Positions 8,632-16,826 of a stretch of 64,000 bases of DNA are shown one piece after another. Below the pieces are notes generated by a model. The model did no database searches, was not told the origin of the DNA, and saw only the letters and a program-made list of their open reading frames with translations. Positions within the stretch are counted from its first letter, which is position 1; every line of letters starts with the position of its first letter. The position numbers were made by a program, and so were the translations under genes. The DNA comes from Opitutia bacterium (GTDB lineage: Bacteria > Verrucomicrobiota > Verrucomicrobiia > Opitutales > Opitutaceae): positions 61,011-125,010 of the forward strand of contig PLOH01000105.1 in NCBI GenBank assembly GCA_003142955.1, in the 5' to 3' direction.

Positions 8632-9579
8632 ATGCCTTCTCCCACCGGCATTGTCTTCGATCTGCAGCGGGCGTCGCTGGACGACGGTCCGGGAATCCGC
8701 ACGACCGTTTTCCTCAAGGGCTGTCCGCTCCATTGTACGTGGTGCCACAATCCGGAATCGCAAAAACCCGGGCCCGAGCTCGCATTCGACGCCGCCGTCT
8801 GCACGTCCTGCCAGGCTTGCGTGACAGCCTGCGCCTCGGGGGTGCACACCTTCGACGCCACCGGCCGGCACACGGTCGGGTTCGACCGGTGCATTGCCGC
8901 AGGCGCTTGCCTAACCGCCTGCCCTTCGGGCGCGCTGCGGCTCTACGGTGGCGAACAATCGGTGGAGGCGGTGATGGCCGAGGTGGTAAAGGATCGCGCG
9001 TTCTACACCGCGTCGGGCGGCGGGCTGACCATCTCCGGCGGCGAACCGACCCTCCAGATCGAGTTCTGTCTCGCGCTGCTCCAGGCGGCGAAAGCCGCCG
9101 GCATTTCCACTTGCGTCGAAACCTGTGGTTTTGCCCCGCGCGAAAGTTACGGGGCGCTCCTGCCCCTCACCGATTTGTTCCTGTTCGACTACAAGGCGAC
9201 CAATCCGGAGCTACACGCTCAACTCACGGGCTCGTCCAACGCGCTTGTTCTCGCCAACCTCCGCTGGCTCCACGCCCAAGGTGCGGCCGTCCGGCTCCGT
9301 TGCCCGCTCGTCCCGGGAGTCAACGACGACGCGGATCATCTTCGGGCGGTCGCCGCGCTTAGTACGGAGCTGACCGGCCTCCACGGCGTGGAGATCCTTC
9401 CGTACCACGAAAGCGGTACCGGCAAATACGAACGCCTCGGCCGCGCGCGGCCACCCTTCGCGGCGATGGTGCCCGACAGCGCGGTTCTAGCTAGATGGCG
9501 CGAGACCCTCTCGGCTCACGGCTGCCGGCTTTCCCCTGGAACCACTGATCGCCAGCCTGACATCTCCGCTTCGCCATGA
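8632..9579 (+). CDS. Glycyl radical enzyme activating enzyme (radical SAM)
   Basis: 315 residues. The radical-SAM cluster motif is C31-x3-C35-x2-C38 within GCPLHCTWCHNPESQ, preceded by the DGPGIRTTVFLKG stretch typical of glycyl radical activases. A ferredoxin-like insert follows: the first cluster CTSCQACVTAC is complete, the second CIAAGACLTAC lacks the second cysteine. SGGGLTISGGEPT is the S-adenosylmethionine-binding GGEP region. The enzyme cleaves SAM reductively and abstracts hydrogen from the glycine of its partner, almost certainly the gene just upstream. The ATG at 8632 immediately follows the heptad repeat block. The insert places it with activases of dehydratase-type glycyl radical enzymes rather than with the shorter PflA of pyruvate formate-lyase. 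Confidence 0.92.
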   Translation: MPSPTGIVFDLQRASLDDGPGIRTTVFLKGCPLHCTWCHNPESQKPGPELAFDAAVCTSCQACVTACASGVHTFDATGRHTVGFDRCIAAGACLTACPSGALRLYGGEQSVEAVMAEVVKDRAFYTASGGGLTISGGEPTLQIEFCLALLQAAKAAGISTCVETCGFAPRESYGALLPLTDLFLFDYKATNPELHAQLTGSSNALVLANLRWLHAQGAAVRLRCPLVPGVNDDADHLRAVAALSTELTGLHGVEILPYHESGTGKYERLGRARPPFAAMVPDSAVLARWRETLSAHGCRLSPGTTDRQPDISASP

Positions 9580-9668
9580 GCTCTCGCCCTATCCCTATTT
9601 CCATGCTCGCTTGCACCGCCGCCACGCCTCTCCTGACTGGTAATCCGCTCATTCCAACCGTCTATTCC

Positions 9669-9766
9669 GTAGGTCGCGAGCTAGCTCGCGACCTGTCCTC
9701 GTAGGCCTTGCGGAGGAGGATGCAGAAGGAAAAATCGCCTGCGAGCAGGCTTCCTACACCGATCAC
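9669..9766. repeat. GTAGG...CCTAC palindromic intergenic repeat (copy 1)
   Basis: Located between the convergent activase and DUF6599 genes. It contains a perfect 24-base palindrome at 9671-9694 centred on GCTAGC. It also contains a 33-base segment at 9734-9766 whose reverse complement recurs at 26785-26817 with one mismatch. The element is bounded by GTAGG at 9669 and CCTAC ending at 9757. The convergent position and strong hairpin fit a REP-like repeat that may also act as a bidirectional terminator. The rest of 9580-9822 shows no gene. Confidence 0.75.
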
Positions 9767-9822
9767 CCGATGACGCCAATGCCAGCGCGCCTGGCAGTCA
9801 GCGCCCTACTCTGGTCCCCTGT

Positions 9823-10731
9823 TTACGGCTTCTGTGCACCGAGCACCTGCTGCAGGAGTCCGTGCAACGCAGCCTGGTCGGCTCCAATGGCGATGAGATT
9901 GCAGGCCCCGTTGCGGGTTAGCAGGAGGAATTTGCCATTCCCATCGATCAGGCATTGTTCGCCCGGCTGGCCCTTGCCCGCCTTGTATTTGGAGTTCGCC
10001 GCCAGAACGGCCCAGGCGGATTCGTAGCGCGCCGCAGCCTCCTTTTCATCGGCGTGGCGCAGAATGAAGAACTGGGTGCCTTCGGTCTCCGCAGCCACGC
10101 CCTCGGCCGCCTTGAAGGGGTCGGCATCGCCGAACGGGTAAAGATTCAGCAACCCGAGGCTGCCGCGGAAATAGACGTGATGGAGGGACGCTCCGGCGAG
10201 GGTCGGCAGGCGTGACAACAATTCAGGTTTCCCGACAACCGCGGGAATCCGGGCGGCGATCGCGCGGGCAAATTCCAGGCACGACGGCATGGCTGCGACC
10301 GGATCGGAGCCGGCAGTGACCGTGAAGAAATGAGCCCCCTTGCGCACCAGCACATAATAATCGGTGAGCAAGGCTTCGTCACCGATTTGAACCGGGCTGC
10401 CCTTGGTTCGCGAGTTAAACGAGTAGATGCCGAAGGCCGCACCGGCATCCTTCATGGCGTAGATATCCACCTGCACATTACCCTTGCTGGGATGTTTGTA
10501 GCGGACGCTCGCCGCGCCCTCGACCCCATATTCCAAATAAACCTCAGCCCCGCCGTCCATCAGGTCCCAGAGCGTATCCTGGGTGAAGGTGCGGGGTTTC
10601 TCCTCCTGGCTCCAACCGGGCAAATCCGCCGCTCCGGGAAGATAGTCGGCCGGCACCGCCTTCGCCGTGAAACCTGACGCCAGGCAGGCAAGAACGGTCA
10701 AGGTGCGAAATCTGGCTGCAGAGGAACTCAT
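9823..10731 (-). CDS. DUF6599 family secreted protein
   Basis: 302 residues with a signal peptide (TLTVLACLASGFTAKA). The segment DTLWDLMDGGAEVYLEYG, followed by a predicted alpha/beta core ending in a short helix, matches the DUF6599 signature as I know it; the function of that family is unknown. No catalytic motif is evident. It lies 90 bases downstream of the DUF362 gene on the same strand, so the two are probably co-transcribed. Both are exported, suggesting an extracytoplasmic pair. The 3' end faces the activase gene across a palindromic repeat. Assignment rests on the MDGGAEVYLEYG motif. Confidence 0.7.
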   Translation of the reverse strand: MSSSAARFRTLTVLACLASGFTAKAVPADYLPGAADLPGWSQEEKPRTFTQDTLWDLMDGGAEVYLEYGVEGAASVRYKHPSKGNVQVDIYAMKDAGAAFGIYSFNSRTKGSPVQIGDEALLTDYYVLVRKGAHFFTVTAGSDPVAAMPSCLEFARAIAARIPAVVGKPELLSRLPTLAGASLHHVYFRGSLGLLNLYPFGDADPFKAAEGVAAETEGTQFFILRHADEKEAAARYESAWAVLAANSKYKAGKGQPGEQCLIDGNGKFLLLTRNGACNLIAIGADQAALHGLLQQVLGAQKP

Positions 10732-10821
10732 GACGAAACTCGGTCGGATTCCTGCTCACTACTCGCTGCTCGATGCTCTCTACTTTAATTGCGGGATTCG
10801 CCGCATTGGGGAATCTCCCGG

Positions 10822-11751
10822 TTAGCCGAGCGAGGCCGTTCGCAGTTCACAGGCCGCCATGTCCATCGTTCCGATTCCATGGGCGGCGGCGGCCTTGATC
10901 ACCCGGATGTCGGAGGGCTGGCGATTGTGGAGCTGGGCCCCAAAACAATCCAAGAGAACGGGGTCGGTCCCCGCGAAAACCCGGTGCTCCTTCCGAATCT
11001 CACCGGGGCCCGCCGGGCCGTTGTTGATGAGGAATTCAGTGGCGTCCACCACGCACAGGTCTGGTTTCCGCACCAGGTTGGCGTCCGCGATCGCTTGCGC
11101 CAGGAAACCGAGGTCCTCCTTGGCGCCACTCTGCGTGGAGCCCGAGTGGAAGAACCGGTTCGTGGTGCCGCTGCAGGCTCCCATAACGTTCTTGAGGCAA
11201 CCGGTGAGGATCGTGCCTCCATGGTGCTTGAAGATGGGAATATTGATCAGGACATCACACTCGAAGAGGTCCTTGATCATGTCGGCTTTCTTGATGGCCA
11301 GACCCTGCGGGATCTCCTTGGTGATGTAAGGTCCTGAGGCCTCGGTAATCGACGAGACCAGGGCCTGATGTTCGGCGCCGAGCGGACTGCGCGACCAGAG
11401 GTTTGGGGCAACCCTCAGCAGGAAGAAAATCTTCTTCGCACCGGCATCGGCGGCCATCTTGGCCGTGGCGAGCACGACCTCCGTGCGCGCATAGGTGCCG
11501 GGAACCTTCAGCCAGCCGGGGACATTGGCCAGCAGGCCCACCGTTGAGCCGGGCTTCACGAAGCGACCCATGCCGCCGAGCAGGTCGACCGCTTTCAGGG
11601 TGCTGTTGAAATAGTCCGGGCCCTCCACCGAGGAAACGACCGGCAGGGAGGTGGGGCCTGGCGCAGCGAGTGCCCGGGAGAGAACAGACTGGGAGGCGAA
11701 CGCCGCGGCCCCAAGGGCGGCGGCAGATTTTAGGAAGGAGCGTCGATGCAT
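10822..11751 (-). CDS. DUF362 domain-containing protein, Tat-exported
   Basis: 309 residues. The N-terminus MHRRSFLKSAAALGAAAFA is a twin-arginine signal, implying export of a folded, probably cofactor-bearing protein. The body matches DUF362: a GMGRFVKPGSTVGLLAN region, DVLINIPIFKHHGGTILTGC, CLKNVMGACSG and a late DPVLLDCFGAQ. Fused ferredoxin CxxCxxCxxxC motifs, present in many family members, are absent here. Substrate is unknown. It is first in a two-gene unit with the DUF6599 gene and divergent from the hybrid kinase at 12131 across a 379-base gap. Confidence 0.8.
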   Translation of the reverse strand: MHRRSFLKSAAALGAAAFASQSVLSRALAAPGPTSLPVVSSVEGPDYFNSTLKAVDLLGGMGRFVKPGSTVGLLANVPGWLKVPGTYARTEVVLATAKMAADAGAKKIFFLLRVAPNLWSRSPLGAEHQALVSSITEASGPYITKEIPQGLAIKKADMIKDLFECDVLINIPIFKHHGGTILTGCLKNVMGACSGTTNRFFHSGSTQSGAKEDLGFLAQAIADANLVRKPDLCVVDATEFLINNGPAGPGEIRKEHRVFAGTDPVLLDCFGAQLHNRQPSDIRVIKAAAAHGIGTMDMAACELRTASLG

Positions 11752-12130
11752 CGGGAGCGGTGGTTGGCGTGCTTTGCCTGACCTTCTTTCGCATGGTTCC
11801 GGTTCAGACGGATCGATGCAATCGGATTCCCACCTCGAAACACGCCGACTGCACGAAAGGACTCAGCCATTCAGTTCGAAGCTAATCGGGGCTCTTGACA
11901 ATGTTTGTCTTCTACGACCACCCGAGCGGGTTCAAGCGCATCCTCATGGCGATGCGTTGGAAAGCCGAGCACCTGCCGGAGGCAACGCCGGCGGTACTGC
12001 CCGGACGGTGATCCTCTCGGCGCATCTGGCGGTCGCGTCCTGCCCCCCGCTCCTTTTGCAGTGGGGGCCGTACGATCCAGACTGGAATCTTGCGTCCCGG
12101 CGCCGGCTTTGACATCCTGCGATTACAGTT
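11752..12130. other. Intergenic region between divergent DUF362 and kinase genes
   Basis: A 379-base divergent spacer that should hold promoters for both flanking units. A TTGACA hexamer occurs at 11894-11899, but no convincing -10 box lies 16-18 bases downstream. A short open frame, 11901-12011 (+, 36 codons beginning ATGTTTGTC), has no recognisable homology or clear ribosome binding site. No repeat or RNA gene was seen. Confidence 0.4.
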
Positions 12131-14746
12131 ATGCCGACGCCCCCAGGCATCCTGACGAATAGATCGCTCTCGTCGTTCTCCAATCCACTGGACGTGTGGC
12201 GTGAGACGATCGTGACGTGGACGCTGCGCTTCGTGAGTGTCGCCGGCATTTTGTGGTTCGGGGCGGCCCTCACCGTCGCACCGGAGCTTCGCGCGAGCGT
12301 TTTCGGGGTGGTCTACCTCACTTTGTTATTCGCGGTGTGGGGCGCGACGTTGCTGCCGCGCCTGCCCCTGACGTGGCGACTGATTGTCCTCCTGGCTTTT
12401 TGCTACGGTACGGCGCTGGGGGGCTTATGCTACGCGGGGCCCGCTCCCTCCAGCGCGTTGCTTTGCATGCTCGTCATCATGCTGGCCACGTTGCAATGGG
12501 GACGGCCCGTCGGCCTGGCGGCCGTCGGGTTGCTCGCGGTGACGTGGTCGGGCGTCACCGTGGCTTGGGCGCGGGGCCTGCTGCCACCGTCGGATGGCCG
12601 CCTCTCGCTCGATCCGCACTTCGCCAACATTTGGGTCCGACAGGGCATCGCGGTCGTTTTTATCTCCGTTCTCACCGCATTGCTGGTGAACACCGCGATC
12701 GAATGGCTCACCCGCCATGCCGCCGCCGTGGAGTCGGCCGCCGCCGCGCAGCGGGTCAGCGAAGCGCGTTACCGGGAACTTTTCGAGAATTCCAGGCTTG
12801 GGATCTATCGGACAACGCCAGAGGGCCGGATCGTCACAGTGAATCCCGCGCTTCTCGCCATGCTCGGCTTCGCCACGTTTGAGGAACTGGCGGCGCGCAA
12901 TTTGGAGGCGGAGGGCTTTGCCCCGCAGAATGCCCGCCGGAACTTCAAAAACCTGATGGAGCGCGACGGCGAAATCCGAGGAATGGAATCGGAGTGGCGG
13001 CGCTGCGACGGCACCGCGATCATGGTCCGCGAAAACGCCCGCACGATTCGGGATGAAGCCGGTCGCGTCACGTTTTATGACGGCACCGTGGAGGATGTCA
13101 CGGAAGGCCGGCGCGCGGTGGCGGCGTTGCGGGAAAGCGAGGAGCGCTTCCGGCTCGTCGTCGAGACGATCGCCGAGGTTTTCTGGGTGAGCGACCTGAA
13201 AATGGGACGGGTGATCTACGTCAGCCCCAGTTACGAGCGCATCTGGGGCCGGGCGGGCGCCGACCTGTATCGCTCGAGCAACCAGTGGGCGGACTCGCTG
13301 CACCCGGACGATCGGGCGCGCATGGTGGAGGTGGCGCGACGCAAGCAAGGCACCGATGGCTTCGACGAGATCTACCGCATCGTCCGGCCGGATGGAGCCG
13401 TGCGCTGGATCCGCGACCGCGCTTTTCCGGTGAAGGGCCCGGACGGACGGGCCGCGCGCTGCGTCGGGATTGCGGAGGACATCACGGAGCGGAGGGACCT
13501 GGAGGAACGGTTGCTGCACAGCCAGCGCCTCGAGTCGATCGGGACGCTAGCCAGCGGGGTGGCCCATGATCTGAACAACATCCTCACGCCGCTGCTCATG
13601 GCGAGCAACATGCTGCAGGAAAAGCTGACCGATCCTGCGGACCTGGAGTTGATTTCCCTGGTCGAGACCGAGGCCCGGCGCGGAGCCGTGATCGTGAACC
13701 AGTTGCTTACCTTTGGCCGCGGGGCGGCCGGGCAACGCACTCCTGTCCAACCCCGGAAGTTGATCCAGGAATTGGTACACATGATGCGGGAGACGTTTCC
13801 GCGCAACATCAGCATTGTCGAAGAGGCAGCCACCGACCTCTGGGTGATCGAAGCCGACTCCACGCAGCTGCACCAGGTGCTCCTGAACCTCTGCCTGAAT
13901 GCGCGCGATGCCATGCCGAATGGCGGCACGCTTACTTTGCGCGCGGAGAACAGGGAGATCGACGGGCCTCGTTCCTCGCAAAACCCGTGGGCAAAAGGCG
14001 GCCCCCACGTGGTGTTGATTGTCTCCGACACCGGCCACGGCATTCCGCCGGATATCATCGGCCGCATTTTTGATCCGTTCTTCACCACCAAGGACGTCGG
14101 CCAGGGCAGCGGGTTGGGTCTCTCCACTGTCCATGGCATCGTCCGGAGCTACGATGGATTCGTCACCGTGAAGAGCCAGGTGGGCCAGGGCGCCACCTTC
14201 AGGGTTTCCCTCCCGGTCGTGACGATTCAAGTTCCGGTCGCGGAAGTGAAACCGGAGGTCCGCGCCCAGCCGGGCCAGGGTGAGTTGATCCTGATCGTGG
14301 ACGACGAACAGTCGGTCCTCGCCGTCACCCGGAGAATCCTGGAAAGAAAAGGGTACCGGGTCGTGGTGGCTTCCGAGGGCGAGGCGGCGCTGACGGCATT
14401 GAGAATGAAGGCGAATGAGGTGCGGCTGGTGATCACCGATATGATGATGCCGGGGTTGGACGGCGCGACGCTGGTTCCCCTGCTGCGCAACCTGGCCCCA
14501 AGCGTGAAGATCATCGGAGTGTCGGGGCTGGACCAGCACTACCGGTCCGCCCAACTGGCCGAGCTCGGGTTTTCGGAAATCCTCCTCAAGCCATACGAGC
14601 TAACGACCCTCCTCGACGCCGTCCACCGGCAGCTCCTGGCGGACAGTCAGGCGCCGGGGCCGGCCGTTGCCATGGGTCCACTCGGAACGATACTCCAGGA
14701 TCGCGCCCGGCTCAACGCCGCTGATTGTGAGAGACCGCTCCTTTAG
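12131..14746 (+). CDS. Membrane hybrid histidine kinase with PAS domains and receiver
   Basis: 871 residues. Several hydrophobic segments (about 25-190) form an N-terminal membrane sensor. PAS domains follow (about 215-330 and 335-455). The HisKA H box is SGVAHDLNNILTP with H479. The ATPase domain has N (LLNLCLNARDAMPNGG), G1 (DTGHGIPP), F (FDPFFTTK) and G2 (GSGLGLSTVHG) boxes. A C-terminal receiver carries D770 in VITDMMMPGLDG. There is no DNA-binding output, so phosphate must be relayed to an unlinked partner. The last 25 or so codons (from about 14670) lie antisense to a DUF3857-like remnant, so the natural C-terminus was probably replaced by a rearrangement; the kinase and receiver domains are intact. 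Confidence 0.88.
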   Translation: MPTPPGILTNRSLSSFSNPLDVWRETIVTWTLRFVSVAGILWFGAALTVAPELRASVFGVVYLTLLFAVWGATLLPRLPLTWRLIVLLAFCYGTALGGLCYAGPAPSSALLCMLVIMLATLQWGRPVGLAAVGLLAVTWSGVTVAWARGLLPPSDGRLSLDPHFANIWVRQGIAVVFISVLTALLVNTAIEWLTRHAAAVESAAAAQRVSEARYRELFENSRLGIYRTTPEGRIVTVNPALLAMLGFATFEELAARNLEAEGFAPQNARRNFKNLMERDGEIRGMESEWRRCDGTAIMVRENARTIRDEAGRVTFYDGTVEDVTEGRRAVAALRESEERFRLVVETIAEVFWVSDLKMGRVIYVSPSYERIWGRAGADLYRSSNQWADSLHPDDRARMVEVARRKQGTDGFDEIYRIVRPDGAVRWIRDRAFPVKGPDGRAARCVGIAEDITERRDLEERLLHSQRLESIGTLASGVAHDLNNILTPLLMASNMLQEKLTDPADLELISLVETEARRGAVIVNQLLTFGRGAAGQRTPVQPRKLIQELVHMMRETFPRNISIVEEAATDLWVIEADSTQLHQVLLNLCLNARDAMPNGGTLTLRAENREIDGPRSSQNPWAKGGPHVVLIVSDTGHGIPPDIIGRIFDPFFTTKDVGQGSGLGLSTVHGIVRSYDGFVTVKSQVGQGATFRVSLPVVTIQVPVAEVKPEVRAQPGQGELILIVDDEQSVLAVTRRILERKGYRVVVASEGEAALTALRMKANEVRLVITDMMMPGLDGATLVPLLRNLAPSVKIIGVSGLDQHYRSAQLAELGFSEILLKPYELTTLLDAVHRQLLADSQAPGPAVAMGPLGTILQDRARLNAADCERPLL

Positions 14747-15178
14747 CGTGCCCAAGGAATCGCCGAGCAGATTTCTTTCGGCGGCGGATCTGGCTGGCGT
14801 TAGCTCCTTGATGGATTCTTCACCAAAGGACTTTGTCGTTCCATTATGAAGCGTGATACGGCCCCGGAGCTTCACTTTGCTGTCCGCGCTGTCGTAGAAA
14901 ACCGCCACCCGTGTGACTGTGTCGATCTGTTCGGGCCGATAGAACTTGTACCGGATATACTCCCGGGTGACGCGCTCCATTGGGTATTCGTGGTCGTCAA
15001 TCTCCATTTCAGGTGAATGCGGATTGAACCGGCACCATCCACGGAAAGGGTTTCCATCACTAAGAAATACAGCCCAAGTCCGATCGTATTCAAATCCATA
15101 GGCTGCAACTGATAGAATAGGATTAGAACTCTCTCGACCTCGATGAATTCGGGCGGTTGGCTTGTCGAACTGTTCCAC
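14668..15178 (-). pseudogene. DUF3857-like (transglutaminase-associated) gene remnant
   Basis: A minus-strand open frame encodes text such as MERVTREYIRYKFYRPEQ, VAVFYDSADSKVKLRG and SLTISGVEPGAILEYRSEW. This matches the beginning of DUF3857 proteins, exported proteins that usually carry DUF3857 plus a transglutaminase core in over 600 residues. The match ends abruptly near 14668, where the frame continues to 14600 as mere antisense of the kinase gene. The rest of the protein is missing and no signal peptide is visible. The ATG at 15178 is an arbitrary upper limit. I read it as a truncated remnant joined to the 3' end of the kinase gene, not a functional gene. The galM start lies 60 bases upstream. 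Confidence 0.65.
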
Positions 15179-15238
15179 TTCGGCCCACTCCTCTTAAAAC
15201 GAGGGCGGATCATTTCCCCCTTTATCGCAATCGTCACC

Positions 15239-16327
15239 ATGAGCAACCTGACCTCCGCCTCTGAAGTTCAAACTGCCGTCTACGGAAAACTGGACGATGG
15301 CCGTGACGTGAAGATCTTCACGCTCGCCAACTCCCAAGGCATGACCGCGAGGGTCACCGAATACGGAGCCATCCTCGTCGGAGTCGACGTGCCCGACCGC
15401 GCGGGCAAGACCGCCGATGTCACCCTCGGCTACGATACGCTCGCCGGCTGGGTGACCGGCCCCAACTGCTACCTCGGCGCGAGCGTCGGCCGTTTCGGCA
15501 ACCGGATTGCTCATGGAAAGTTCATGCTCGACGGCAAGGAATATGCGCTCGCCACGAACAACTCCCCCGGCGGAATCCCGTGCCACCTGCACGGCGGCTC
15601 TAGGGGGTTCGACAAGGTCTTGTGGCACGGTGAGCCCGTTTCCAAGGCGGGCGCGTGCGGCGTCGCTTTGACGTACACCAGCAAAGACGGCGAAGAAGGC
15701 TATCCCGGCACCCTTCAGGTGAAAGTGACCTACTGGCTGACCGACGCCAACGAGCTGACCTGGGAGGCCGACGCGACCACCGACAAGCCCACGATCGTCA
15801 ATCTCGTCCAACACACCTATTGGAATCTCAGCGGGGATCAGTCGAGGCCGGTCACCGATCATCGGCTGATGCTGGCGGCGGACGCTTATCTTCCGACTGA
15901 CTATGGGCTCATTCCCACCGGGCAACTCGCGCCGGTCGCCAGCACACCGATGGACTTTCGTACGCCGACGGCGATCGGGACGCGAATCAACACCCATTTC
16001 GATGCGCTCAAGCTCGGCGGTGGCTACGATCATTGCTGGGTGTTGGACGGAAGCCCGGGCATCCGTCTGGCGGCTCGGGTGACGGATCCGGCAAGCGGAC
16101 GGATAATGGAGATCCTGACTGATCAGCCAGGCGTCCAATTCTATTGCGGCAATTTTCTCGACGGTACGGCGAGTGGAAAAAAAGGGGTGAAGATTGGGTT
16201 CCGCACGGGGCTCTGCCTTGAGACCGAGGGTTTCCCGGACGCCCCCAATCATCCCGATTTTCCAAACGCCGTCCTCCGGCCAGGCCAGACCTATCGCCAC
16301 ACGATGGTCGTCCGGTTCAAGAATTGA
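15239..16327 (+). CDS. galM: Aldose 1-epimerase (mutarotase)
   Basis: 362 residues from the ATG at 15239; an in-frame upstream start at 15143 would add residues lying over the DUF3857 remnant and is rejected. GalM interconverts alpha and beta anomers of galactose, glucose or xylose. Family motifs: VTEYGAILVGVDVPDRAG, GRFGNRIAHGKFMLDGK, CHLHGGSRGFDKVLW (active-site His region), NLVQHTYWNLSG (catalytic His), YDHCWVLDG and CLETEGFPDAPNHPDFP (catalytic Glu). There is no clear signal peptide, so probably cytoplasmic. It would serve sugars released by GH2 and other glycosidases in the window. It stands as a single gene between decayed loci. Confidence 0.93.
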   Translation: MSNLTSASEVQTAVYGKLDDGRDVKIFTLANSQGMTARVTEYGAILVGVDVPDRAGKTADVTLGYDTLAGWVTGPNCYLGASVGRFGNRIAHGKFMLDGKEYALATNNSPGGIPCHLHGGSRGFDKVLWHGEPVSKAGACGVALTYTSKDGEEGYPGTLQVKVTYWLTDANELTWEADATTDKPTIVNLVQHTYWNLSGDQSRPVTDHRLMLAADAYLPTDYGLIPTGQLAPVASTPMDFRTPTAIGTRINTHFDALKLGGGYDHCWVLDGSPGIRLAARVTDPASGRIMEILTDQPGVQFYCGNFLDGTASGKKGVKIGFRTGLCLETEGFPDAPNHPDFPNAVLRPGQTYRHTMVVRFKN

Positions 16328-16337
16328 GCGGTCGCGG

Positions 16338-16749
16338 CTAATCGCGAATCTTCCCCTCCAGCCGTCCGAGGAACTTCTCCGCGTACAGCACGCTTTTGCT
16401 TCGGATGGTGACCTCGGGCGGATGGCGGCGTCATCGGCGTGACAAACTCACTGTCCCCCGGCAAATCCCCGTAGGCGATAGCCGCAATCTGCGCGTCGGT
16501 GATCGTCGCGAAGGCCGCAGGTTCCGGTAGGACCGGGGTCAGGTGTCCCGTGGCGATCGCGGCACCACCGACCGCCATCCAGGAAAAGAGGGCCAGAACC
16601 ACCCAAAGGTGCGCTGGCCGGCCGCCTTGGCCGCCGTTGTCCCAGCGAAAGAGCTTCGCGCCAATGCAGCCGGCAGCCGCGCCAACCAGCAGTAGCGATC
16701 CACCGCCACAGAGGATCCTGGCCAACCGGTTCCGTGGTCGCGCGGACAT
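16338..16749 (-). pseudogene. Small two-TM membrane protein gene with frameshift
   Basis: From the ATG at 16749 the frame encodes about 105 residues: two hydrophobic segments (LARILCGGGSLLLVGAAAG and LWVVLALFSWMAVGGAAIA), then a short domain with ITDAQIAAIAYGDLPGDSE. Near 16420-16432 the coding pattern moves to another frame, PPEVTIRSKSVLYAEKFLGR, ending at a TAG at 16338-16340. Read without correction, the original frame runs on into arginine-rich nonsense to 16291. One or two bases have therefore been gained or lost. The function is unknown. It could be a recent pseudogene or a sequencing error. It is divergent from the oxidoreductase gene downstream. Confidence 0.6.
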
Positions 16750-16826
16750 GCTGTCTCGGGCTTGCTCCGTTTTGCTGCGAGGTGCATGGTCTCCGGCGCA
16801 ACCTTTTCTTCCCAGGGCACAGCTCC

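Noticed and set aside
11901..12011. 36-codon open frame upstream of the first kinase
   Set aside because: No ribosome binding site or homology is recognisable; it is noted within the intergenic entry only.
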